Source of the DNA: Haplosporangium gracile
Lineage: Eukaryota; Mortierellomycota; Mortierellomycetes; Mortierellales; Mortierellaceae
Assembly: GCA_015499985.1 (NCBI GenBank)
Contig: JAAAUF010000051.1
Location: 1-64,000, forward strand
DNA length: 64,000 bases
Direction of reading: 5' to 3'
Under the pieces are notes generated by a model that had not been told where the DNA came from, made no database searches, and worked only from the letters and a program-made list of their open reading frames with translations. The position numbers and the translations under genes are program-made. Shown one piece after another: positions 46,745-58,019 of this stretch (within the stretch, counting starts at the first letter, position 1; every line of letters begins with the position of its first letter).

Positions 46745-49700
46745 GGTAGTTGTGTGGTTGAGTGAGTGGGTGTTGGTGATTGACAGGAAAGAGAGAGAAG
46801 AAGAAGGAAGAAAAGAAAAAAGTTTCGGGGAAATAGCGGTAGGGTTTAAATAGTTTGAACCAGGAGTCCATCTGATAAACAAACAACCACAAGCCAAAGG
46901 ACGAGTACATAATGGAAGGGATGAAATTTGAACGGTAGACCGCACAAGTTATCTGATTCCCCCGCTTGATTTTACTTTTTTTTTCTTCAGATTCGATTGA
47001 CTTTGTTGTGGTTGGTTTGGTTGCTTGCTTACTTGCTTGGGCACTGGACTTTTTTTTTTGAGCTCCTTGTTGGTGGTGGTTGAGAGCAACAGGTTTTTTG
47101 TCGAGAACTGATCGGGTTGTTTTTCTTCTTCTTGGTGTTGTTACTGCCACTACCACCTTTGTCTCCTTACTCAAGCATAAAACAGATACATTACATACCC
47201 GCACACAGCACACATACACGGTCTCTCTGTCTGCTACAGCGAGGGATGAGCAATCAAGCCCAGCCAACCTTACATATGTAATTAACAAATTATAGCTCCA
47301 GTTCACGCCCAGTTACATCCAGGTTATCGAGCCCAGTATCCCACTCCCTCTTACACACATACGCACACTGTCTGCTGGACTGGAGGAATGTGCTTTATAA
47401 CAGGCAAGAATTCATCCGGGTGGATGATGAACCAGAGGACTGAGCAGAGGAGGGTAGACCAAAATAGGAAGGCAAGGTAGGCGGTATTGACGTGTACTCC
47501 CACCCATACGAAGAAAAAAGTGGGCGCTTGCATGAAGTGGATGTTGTATGGAGTGAGAAAACGTGTGAGTAATTAGTCAAGTGCGTGGTTTGTGTATGTG
47601 TATAGTATGTATGTATGAGTGTATGCGGGGCTCACTCGAAAAAGAAGCCTTCCATTCGAAGGGTGGGGAGTGAAGGAGATTGCCCATTGACACTCTTGTC
47701 GTTAGGAGAGGGGTTGTTGTTGTTTGTGTGTGTATGTGTATGTAAGTTTGCGTGTAAAATGGATGGTGCTTGTTGACGACGGTTTGTTTGGAGTGAGTGT
47801 ATTTTTTTGCATGCAGACTATTAAAGGCGAGACCTAATTGTAGTGAGAGTAGGACTTTGAAATGATTTCTCATCTGATAATTTTTTTTTGTTTATCTGAT
47901 GGTGGCCGCACCCGGGAAAAAAAAAAGAGCTAAAACTTTATTTGCTCATTCTCACTCGATGTCATCGATCTCGCCCTATTTCTCCTTCTCTTCTTTTCTC
48001 ACACAGAGAATCAACAACACCACCAACAAACGCATCTCTTTCCTTTTCTCTCTTTCTCTTTTTATCATCCACTTGCATGCGGACACAAAGAATAACATCG
48101 ACAAAGCTCATCTGGGTTGACTTTTTCTTCTGACCCTTTTGCATGGATGCACTACATGCCACGCCTTCATTCTTTGCTTCCTTCTACAAAGCATGCGGGC
48201 AAAATAGGAAAAGAGCGCATTAACCTTGTACCCATCATTGGTGTATTGTCTCGTCTGCTCCTTCCCTGGCTCCAGAAGTACACACCCGTCGTAAAGAGTC
48301 CGCTTATGCAGCACACAAAAAAAATGCATGGTGTACGAGGTTTATCAGATCCGGTCGAATAGAAGCTGTCATTGAAAAATAATAACACTCGAGAAAGAAA
48401 AAGAAATAAAAACACCGCCTCGTAATTAGTAAACGTACGAAACTAAAGTAATTCAAAGCTATCGGTTATGACAAAAAGAGAAACCTTGTCCAGAAAGGAC
48501 CAAGGAGGAGGTGAGAATGAGAAAGAGATCAATGCCACAGCCGTCGAGGAGAGTTTGCTGAGAAAAAAAAATAACGAGGAGGCATCGCATGTCAAGACTG
48601 GAGGTACATGTACATGTCCCTACATAGGGCATGAATGAGGGTTTTCGAGACTTGACAACAGGCAGCCGTGGATACAAACAGGGAGGAGGGGAAAAGAGAG
48701 TTGGGCGCCGTGGAACAGAATGATGCTAGACGAGTTGCTTTCCCGCTTGTTCGGCTCAACTCTTCAACCATAACGAACGAAACTATGTCTCTCTGTCCTT
48801 CTATCTTTCTTTACTTCTTTCTGTCTGACGCGCAAGTGTCTTTTTGCGTGTCAAGGAGAATTGGGAGAAATGAAATGGATGGCAACCCATCCATTCGAGC
48901 CCATCAAGTTCTGCAGTTCACGCCCCGACATCTAGTGTGCCATCACGCCTACCCATCATGTTTCTCGATTGCCCAACAGTGCTAATGCCCGATGGTACCT
49001 GTTTATGAATGATAACCCAGTCAAATAAAAACGAGGAGAAACTTAGAGTTAAGTGGTTGACTAATAAAACACCCAGGTGCAAAAAAAATATTAACAGAAA
49101 ACACAGGAACAGTTGACTAGAAGAAAAGTGTGTCCATGGCAACAAAACAACACCCTCATTTCACTTCCCCCTTTATCCACTATCCGGAAAAGTCATTCTC
49201 ACTCCTCTTCACTCCCCCTGAACGTTATTGTTCAACAGATTTTCGAACGAGGCAGAAAGGATGAAGTTAGATCGCGTCTTGGGTTGGTTTGAGCGAAGTG
49301 GTGCTTGGTCTTTTTTTTCATTGTTCGTTGTTCGATCACTCATCCCACCACATGCTCATCTTTAAACAACAACAGCAAACAGCAAAAAAGGGCGTTCAGT
49401 CAGCCTAGTAGCGGACCGTGTACAGCGAAAATACTTTTTTTTTTTGGTTTTTGAAGCCCTATGCATCGGATCTGAAAAGAAAAACAAAAAGTAAGCAAAT
49501 CCTCCTATGGGTAAAAACGGCGCCGTACTTTGTTCCTAAGGCGGACTCACAAAAAACAACAACGACGAACCAAAGAAGTCAGCAATGGGTTCACTAAGTG
49601 AGAGAGAAGGAGAGAGAGGGGAAAGTGAGCCACCAAAATTTCTCCATGGGTTACACCCGATCCACTGCACTTGCACCCGCATATGCACCCCACGACAGTG

Positions 49701-50800
49701 ACAATAACAACAAACAACATCAACAAAAAAAAGAGAGATGGAGGTGCGTGTACCCCTGAGTTCGTTCTTTGACTTCATGACCAAGGACCAGAAGGAAGAT
49801 GGAAGACTAGACCCGACGGAAGAAACAGAGCAGAAACAAATCTGCACAAGAGACAAGAAGAAGAAGAGGAGGAGGAGCCTGAACTCTGCTCTAAACCAGT
49901 TTGCTTTCCTTTTTGAGTTTCTCTCAGCTTTTTTCATACATTCCACATGGGCTTCTTGTTCACTGGACCTGGAGTACAGTACCCCTGCTGCAATATATGC
50001 ACCACTGAGTGCCCTTTTCGTCTTTCGTTCCATTTCACTTTATCAGATGTTGTTGTTTATTGCTTCTCTGGCCTTGTTTTTAAACTCTATCTTCATGGGC
50101 TACATGTACTGTAGACTACCAATAAGTTCTTCTTTAACTGCCATGTTTGCGCCCGCTTAGTAATGCAACCTGGCCTCTCAGTGTACTCCTTGACTTGAAA
50201 ACATCCTTTCCTTTTTGTTCCTTTCCTTCCTTCTTTCGTTCTTGTTGTCTAACTGTCACCATTCATTCTTCCTTGTCGCTTGACCTTATCAGATGGTATT
50301 CCGCCTTCCTTCACACACTCTCTCGCTCTCGCTCTCTTCCTTCTTTTAAACTCCGTAGGCCATCTTCTTGTTTCTTTTCGCCGCCCATCTCAACGCCTAC
50401 TATTTCGTACGCCAAGTCGTGTTTGTTTTAGCCCGGCTACTCTGTCAGCAAAAGACATAAAATCAGATAAGTCTTCAGCTTTTTTTTCTTTGTCATTTTT
50501 TCACTATCAGATCTGGCCCACTCTTCCCCCTCCTCCTCCTCCCCACCCCCTCTGCATTGCTTAGCTTGCTCTCTCTCCTTTTTAAACTTCCTTTTATTTC
50601 CTTCTTTCTTTTTTTTTTCTTCTCTTTTTCTCCTTCAGCCAACTGCTCTCATCCCTCCTCCCCTCCCACCTTCACTCTAACACACATACACCCCTTCCCT
50701 TTTGTGTTTGTTTGTATCCCCTCTCTTCTCCTTCCATTAATGAGACTTTGACTCCTCCTTACCTCTCTCTCCTCCCTCCCATAACAATAACCTCTTCATA
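46745..50800. other. 4 kb intergenic region, no confident gene
   Basis: Contains the promoter of the GPI-type gene (CT-rich on the minus strand, 46745-46840), then sequence with many A/T runs and scattered CT- or GA-rich blocks (47940-48080, 49590-49625). No tRNA boxes or long conserved-looking frames are seen. A 140-codon plus-strand frame at 49738-50160 starts with ATG but switches from charged to hydrophobic to low-complexity content and lacks introns or domains, so it is not called. The last 240 bases are the CT-rich leader of the transporter gene. Confidence 0.45.
50560..50800 (+). promoter_or_regulatory. Polypyrimidine leader of the MFS transporter
   Basis: Nearly all C/T on the coding strand up to the ATG at 50801, with little purine apart from short ACA/ATA breaks. 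The same strand-specific bias precedes genes B, C, E and the F-box gene. It probably marks the core promoter and 5' UTR. Confidence 0.5.
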
Positions 50801-52656
50801 ATGACAAAAAAAGAGATCCACGAGGTCAACACCATCGAGTCCTCCACAACCTCGAACCACGTCGACGTCGAGAACGTCAGTGAGGACGACATCTCGGTCA
50901 AACGCTACGACGCTAACGCCGACAAGAAGCGTCTCTTCTACATCTTCTATGTCCGCAAGCACATCAACTACCTCAACTTCATCTTCTACATCGCAGCCTG
51001 TATGGGTTCGATCACCCTTGTCGTCTATCTCTCCATCGTCCAGCCCTTCATCTTCAAACTCATCCTCAAAATCACTGAAAATCAAGGAAACCTCACTGGT
51101 GAACTCGCTCTTTATGATGAAATCATTGCCCTTCCTGCGACACTCTTCTGGGGAGTCCTTTCGGATCGTATCGGTCGTCGCCCTGTCTACAGTGTTGGAT
51201 TCGTCTTACTCGGCGCTTCCCTGATGCTCTACCCTCGTGTCGAGAACGTCTACCCCCAAATGCTTTTGTGCAGGCTGCTCTTCTCGCTCGGTTCGTCGGC
51301 TGCAACCTGCATGATGACAGGCACGTTGGGTGATGTCGCTGGTGCGCTCCACGAGCGTGCCCGCGTCTCTGCCATTGTGGGCCTCGCTGCCGGATGCGGT
51401 GCTCTGATTGCCGGTATGGTCCTCATCCATATCCCTTACCACCTCCAGGAAAAGCTTGGTACTGAGCTTGAAGGCATCAAGGCTGCGTTCCTGATTGTTG
51501 GAGGCGGTGCTATTGCCCTGGGCTTCTTGCTGTTCCTCGCCATGCCTAGCACTGGTAAAGGTCAGGCCGATGGTGTTGCTGGTTGGTTCAAGAAGACGGT
51601 TTTGAAGAAGGAGATTGAGGACGAGGACGAGAAGGAGATTATCTCCCCCTGGAAGTTGCTCAAATATGGATTCAAGGCCGGTCGCGATCCTCGTGTTTCC
51701 CTGGCTTACCTCTCCAGTTTCGTGGTATGTACTCATTTTGTTATACTCTACTCCCGTCTCTTGTTTTCATGTCCCGCACCCTCGCCCCCAAGCCAGTGCT
51801 ACTTTCCCTACTAGTTCCCTCTTGACTTGGCCTCGATTATGTTCGCAGTATGCCTTTTATTCTCCTCAACCCTGCCAAACTGAGGTGCACCGTAAATTGA
51901 CCCCATTTTTCTCTCCTTCTATTCATTATTTACATCGCCATTTAATAACAGGCGAGAGCGGACACGGTCCTCTTCACGTCCTTTATGAGTCTGTGGGTCA
52001 TGCAGTTCTACATCAAACTCGGCTGGTGCGATACTGACAAGGGCACGACTTGCTACCCCGCCGTCGGAGGCACCCACAAGCTGACGGGCTACGGCCAAGG
52101 CATCTCTCTTGCCTTCGCCCCCCTCTACGGTTACGCGGCCGAAAAGCTCGAGAAATCAACCGTTCTTGGCTTTGCCGGATTCTTGGGCGCCGTCGGCTCC
52201 TTGCCCTTTGCCTTTACCAAGTCCAACCCCGCCGACAATTCCAACATGGTCTTTGTCACCTTGACCGGTATCGGCCAGATGGGCGTCATCATTGTCGGTA
52301 TGACCCTCGTCAACGGCTTGAACGTCGACCCCAAGTACCGTGGCTCTGTTGCTGGTGTCTTCTCGTTCTGTGGTGCACTGTCGATCATGATCACCGCCCG
52401 TTTGGGAGGCTATCTCTTTGATGCCTGGATGCACGGCGCTCCCTTTGTTATCATGGGTATTGTCCACATCTTGATCTGTCTCCTCAGTATTTATGTCCGC
52501 ATTGTCACCCCCCGTCTCAAGCGCGAGGATCTCATTCGTGAGGAGAAGCGACTCAAGAACCTCGAGGAGAGGCGCCTCGCGCGCATTGCTGAGCGCGCTG
52601 CTGAACACAAGCATGCCGAAGCCAACTCTGCTGCCGTCGACGCCAGTAACAATTAG
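50801..52656 (+). CDS. Major facilitator superfamily transporter
   Basis: Two exons (50801-51724 and 51952-52656) join at phase 0 to 542 aa. A charged cytosolic N-terminus of about 55 residues precedes TM1. The MFS signature GVLSDRIGRRP lies at about 118-128 between TM2 and TM3. A central charged loop (KKEIEDEDEKEI) separates the two six-helix halves, and the only intron falls just after it. The second half has a Cys-containing extracellular loop (WCDTDKGTTCYP) and a long C-terminal helix rich in Arg/Glu/Ala. The ATG directly follows the polypyrimidine leader. The substrate cannot be assigned: no sugar-porter or drug-antiporter signature is convincing. Confidence 0.85.
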
Positions 52657-53127
52657 TCCTTGTAGCGGGTTATTCGTTGTTGTTGGTGATGGTGGCCTTT
52701 ATCTAGTACTCATATTTCTAGGCCTATGCTTCTTTTCTCTTTGCGCAAGGTCATAATCATGTACATACCCCTCCTCCCACTCTATATTCTGCATATCTTC
52801 ATTTCTCATAAAAGGAACGTAAAGGCGCTCCTGCCGTTTTATCCTTTTTCACATCCTATCTCCTTCGTTCCATCTGATGTTGTTTTTTTTGTGTTGTGTT
52901 GTACATGTTAGTTGTCAAAGCGTGCGGACGTAATTTATTAATTAAGATGAGTAAAGTAAACCACAGCAAAGGGGCCGGCCCTCTGTTTTCAAAGAACTGG
53001 CAATATGTACAGTGCTGCAAAGAAAATGCATCTGCAAGGAAGGGCCAACATCCAAAACAGAACAAATAACGAAACGCATAACAAATCAATAGGAAAAATT
53101 GGTGGCGTAACCCGTCGTCAAAGAAAA
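52657..53127. other. Convergent 3' region
   Basis: 471 bases between the stops of the transporter (+) and the SH3 gene (-). T-rich on the plus strand in the first half. Both 3' UTRs should lie here. No gene is seen. Confidence 0.5.
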
Positions 53128-55561
53128 TCAGACGAGCTGGACATAATTTTCAGGCACCAGTCCTTGAGCACCATCCTTCTCGCCCAGGAACCAGCCCGGG
53201 AACTGTCTGCAATGGATCCACACGAACTCGCCTTCCTTAAAGCTCAGCTCGCTCGAGTTTTCGGCATCAAAGTCGTATAGACCTCGTGCATACCCTTCTG
53301 TCCTGTCTTGTTCATCTCCTGTTGGTATTGTTGAATCCTCAGCTGTCATCTCGTCTGTGTATTCTTCTTCTTCGTCCTCCTCGATGTCAGATTCCTCATA
53401 CTCGGGTTCGGGTGGGTAGTTACCAGTGTGGTATGGATGTTTTTTCGGGTAGGCAAAGTCGCGTACGGTCACCACTATTGTATGTAAAAAGTTAGACAGA
53501 TGTGGTACGTTAGTAAACACACTTCTTCCTTTGGCATATCAAGATTTTTTTATGTGTGACAGATAACATGGAAGATGAGAGACAAGAACACAACACCAGC
53601 ATGTGTGTGTCAGCTTTCCTTGCACCCTCTTCCACGTTGTTTTGTTGTGGGCTGTTGTCTGTTGTTTTTGACCTCTTTTTGTGTAGCATATGCTATCCAG
53701 TATGTATGGGCGTACGGGATGCATGTAACAATGATTGATCCGCAATGTGTCTTTTCCACTTTTTCTTCTCGTCTCCCAGCAACATTAACATAACATGACG
53801 ATAATCATTTCAAGTACAAATGAGTGAGCCCTTACCAAGATCGCACATTTCAGAGTCATCCTTGACTTGATTCTATATTGATCAAAGGACAAGAAAGAAG
53901 AAGCGTTGGTCAGCTATGGGTTCAGAGGGCGGGTCAAGAGGAATAGAAAAGGCAAACAACGTGGTTGTTGAGTCGAGTAACAAAGCGGAAATTGTCGACA
54001 GGAGCACGCCCCTTCCTTCCCTCGCAAACAGAGTCTTCTCTTGTCTTGCCTCTCGTTTCCATCTGACACACACTTTGTGCGCGCAAGATATAAACTCTTT
54101 CTTCCAAAGTCCGCTCCAAAAAAATAATAATTATGCAGACCAACCAAATCCAAGCCCAGGAGTGGAGGAGAGTAAACCAAATAAAACAACAGTGCGAGAA
54201 GCAACAATCAAGTTCTTTTTTTTCTTCTCATGCATAGATTAAGGTCCATACGTGCATGTGCTTGCTTACAATTCAATTGCTCGCACAACAAAAAGAAAAG
54301 TATATACAAAGAGAAAGACTGACAAAGAATGCATGCAATTGGATGCTCTCAATAGGGAATACAGAGAGAGAAAGCGAGAGAAAGAGAAGAAGAGGGAAGT
54401 GGAGGAGGGAATCCACTCCTGGCTAAGCAAACAATACGCTCAAACGACAAGAAAGAAAAAGAGAGAAAGTATGGTAATAAACAATGCCTCTTCCTCCCCA
54501 ACAGCAAGGGAGAGAGTAATGTAGAGCGAGTCAAGTAGTCCAACAGATAAAGGAACGAACAGGTCAAGAAGGAAAAAATAGCTGAAAACAGGGTCGGTTT
54601 TACGATTCGATAGATACGTACCAAATGAGATGTGGTTGTGGCAGATGGGCGGTTGCCTTTCTTGTCAGATGGGGATGAGTCGCCTCGGAGGAAGGCCGCC
54701 AGGGTCTTTAACAGCTGCTGGTCTGGAAGGTCTTCGTATGCAGTTGCTCCTGTTACTGTTGGCTGTCTGAACAAGTTCAAGGAAGAAGGGGGCAATTCTG
54801 ATAACGATGATGATGTCGTTGTCTCTGTTGGTTCTGTTGTAGTAGATGCTGTTGCGGTAATAGAAGAAGAGGATTCTGTTGTGATTGTGGAAGTAGTCGC
54901 TGAAGATGATGATGTTGAAATAGAAGAAAGAGTTGGAGAAGAAGAGGCAGAGTCGCAATCGATGTCGATGTCAATGTCAGTGGCGGCTGGACGCAGAGGC
55001 GAGAGTCTCAGGGTAGAAGAAGAAAGAGAAGGGACGTTGTTGTTGTCGTCGGCGACATTGTCACCGCCGTTGCAGCCGTTGATGCTGTTGCAGGAAAGAC
55101 CCTCACGTTCGTCGATTGGGCTTACACCCGACGAAGCCGAGAGGAAGGCCCAGGACTCTGAAAAGGAGCGGCAGCGCGAGTTCTTGAAAAGGAGGGAAAT
55201 TCGCTTGGCAGAAGTCGATCCTGTAAAACACCCACAAAAAAAATCGTATCACGTAAGTTAAGCGGAACGACAGAAGTTAGCCAACTGAACAAATACTCCT
55301 GAACAAAATTGCATTTGGGAGGCGAGGGGTGGGGTCTTGTGTCATATTGAGGGAGGTGAAGGAAGGGCTAATTGGGCAAGTACCAGTTGAGTGGGTTAGG
55401 AAGGAAGGGTAGGGGGAGGTTGGGTTACCTTCGATGATGTGTACGGAGGCTCTCTTTCTGGCCAGGATAGTGGAGGGAGGGTAATTGTCCGAAACAAGGT
55501 CGACGACCTCTGTGTCTTTCTGTTGGCAGGATGAGGGGAGTGAGACGGGTGCCATAATCAT
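53128..55561 (-). CDS. NBP2: SH3-domain adaptor, Nbp2/Skb5-like
   Basis: Four exons (55561-55429, 55220-54622, 53872-53836, 53474-53128) join in frame to 371 aa; the third exon is only 37 nt. The N-terminus and a long Ser/Thr-rich middle are low-complexity. After the micro-exon comes the family signature DFAYPKKHPYHTG, then a very acidic stretch and a C-terminal SH3 domain (about 318-371) with ALYDF-type start (GLYDFDAENSSELSF), the GWF of the binding surface and the closing VPENYVQLV. In yeasts Nbp2/Skb5 bridges kinases and phosphatases in cell-wall, HOG and PAK pathways; the same role is likely here. The middle is much longer than in the yeast proteins. The start is the only ATG at the head of exon 1. 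Confidence 0.85.
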
Positions 55562-58019
55562 TTGGGAGTAGGGGGAAAGGCGGTTGGTTGGTTGCCGGCG
55601 GGGTTAGGAAGGTATGTGGTTGGGGTTGAGTGAGTAACAGGGACAAAAAAAAAGGAGCGGGAACGAATGTGAGTATGTATGTGTCCGTGTGTGATGAGGA
55701 AGTGTGAAGTGTGATGATGTAGTGGATGAGTATAAGTGAAGAAGAGGAGGGTACGTGAAAGAGTTAAGGAAGGGGTATGGGTGAATGAATGAGTGCAACA
55801 GGAATGAAGATGTGGTTTGAGAAGAAAGAAGAATGGATGAAAAAAAGAAAAAGGAAAAAAGGCGACAGGGCAGGAAGGAAAGAAGGGAGAGCAAAAAGGG
55901 AAGGGACAGACAGGACAGGGTGTTGCGGAGAGAAAAATTTTGCTGGTTCACAGGCACCAAACATGCCCTGTTGTAGTAACTGAGGGACTGAGTCTAGCTG
56001 TCTGTCTGTTTATGTGGACAACCAACGTAAAAGCAAGGCGTGAGCCAAACAAATGAGAGCACGCAAGGAGGAGCTTACCCTCTCTTTCCCTTCGTCGACT
56101 AATGCAGAAAAGTCAACCCAAACATCCAGAGCGTCTAAAGACGGGCCGCCATTCTCCCCTGTGTTTTGTCCAGCCCTACCCCAATTTCATCCACAATCAG
56201 CTAACGAAAAAGGGCATTTCGTGGAGAAAAGAAAAGGTAGTCGAGAGCAAAAGACGAAAGTATTCTTTGTGGAGCGAGAGCGAAGTAGGAGAATAAATGA
56301 GCGAGAAATGGACGAACCTGTTTTAAAGATGTAGCAAAAGGAGCAGCAATGTATGTTTGCACGACACACCTAAAGGCATGGTTTGTTGTTCAACTTGTAC
56401 CCGTGGCCATGATAGCATGCCTCTTCCTCTCCATTCTTCACCCTCTCCTCTTCTCTGCATCGCCTTCGCCTATTCCCTGCGGCGCATTATCACTCCATCA
56501 TTCCAGGAGGAAAGTCATCAGTACAAAAATAAATTGCCTCAAGAATCGACGAACACAAAACCAAAGTACAAGAGAGGTCATGAGTTCGTAAGGGGTTACT
56601 CAAGAAAAAGGGGACCTTCAAAAGGAATGCGCATTGTATTGCCCAGCGGAGGAGGCGACAAAAGGTGTCGACAGAAGTGCAAGGAAGAGAACAAGGCGTA
56701 GTTTTGGGGTGTAGGTGTTAAGAATAACAAGAATACCGCCATCACTCAATCACTCAATCAGTGTCACTTTTCTGCGTCAGCCAAGAGTCGATTCACATTC
56801 ATCAATCAACTATCGCTAATTAACATTTTTAGCACCATCATTACGGACGGGTTGCAGAAGACTAAACAAAAAGAACTAGGTGAAAAAGTACGCAGGGAAT
56901 AATCTGTCGAGGAGGAAGCCTAATTCTTCATTTGCCGCTAAAGTAAAAAAAACTCGCCCATTCCAACAGTCTACTCGTCGTCTCTGCCTCTGGCTCTCCT
57001 ATCAGACAATGCTCACCAACCTGCATAAAAGAACAACAGAAAAAAAACCACAAAAAAGCAATTCTTCCGCTCTCACCCCCTGACTTTTTCTCTACACTCA
57101 CTCCCTCTGCTCGCTGTCCTTTCGCTCGTCTGTGAGTGGACTGAACTTCGAGTTTGACAAAATAAAAACCTAAACAAATTGCATTTATTTTCGGTCCAAA
57201 CTAAGGTCCGTGTCCCTTCCCTTTTTGTTCGCCTTCTGTTCCATTCCTCATCGCCTCCTCACCGTTCTATCCCCTCGTCCTCCTCATCGCCCTCTCACAC
57301 ACACACACACCCAAAAAAAAAAGAAGGTCGAGAATCTGCGCTCAACCCGACTGGAACCCAGGCCGCCCTCCTCCTTCACTCTATTCTGGACTCCAATACA
57401 ACAGTATGAGATTTCAGTTCAATGGGTCGCTCAGGCTGAAGGTGCGCCCTTCGGTCTTGTTCAAACGGCAATCATGCATTCATACACTCATTTGAATGGG
57501 TTATTTGGACCACAGTTCAATGCAGGGGTAGTAAGTGGAAGGTAGGTTGTGTCTACTTTGCCATTCATGCATCCTTCTTGCGTGCTTGCTCTTCTCTTTT
57601 CTTTTTCGCATTTGATCCCAACGGATGGACCGATGGCGTATATTTGTGGGCCAAACTGAATGCATCACCTTGTCACGACACCACTCCTGCACTACATTCC
57701 GCCCTAGGCTCTCCCTTTCCAAGCTCCAATTTCTAAACAGCGCCGCCGTTCATGCGTAGCAAAAGCGATTGAAAGACCATGTGCCCAAATTGACCACAAG
57801 GGGACAGAACTGCGCCCAGCAACATAGCAGCATAGCTTAAGATTAATATCGTCTGTTTCACGTTATCTACATGTACACGGCAAAAATAAAACGCAATTTT
57901 TATTTCTTTCTTCACTAATCCATCCACCCACTCTACCAAAAAAAAACTCTCATACTCATAACGACAACACTTTCTCGTCTTTGGACACAACATTACGATT
58001 AATTGCGACTAAGGTAAAA
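55562..58019. other. 2.5 kb intergenic region, no confident gene
   Basis: 55570-55960 is purine-rich on the plus strand, giving the SH3 gene a CT-rich leader on its own strand. 56000-58000 has no frame with domain-like content or consistent splice sites. CT-rich plus-strand blocks at 57060-57300 resemble leaders, but no gene follows before the convergent F-box gene. Confidence 0.4.

Noticed and set aside
49738..50160. 140-codon plus-strand ORF with ATG
   Set aside because: No domain, abrupt change of composition, lies in compositionally biased DNA and has no intron or promoter-like leader in support.
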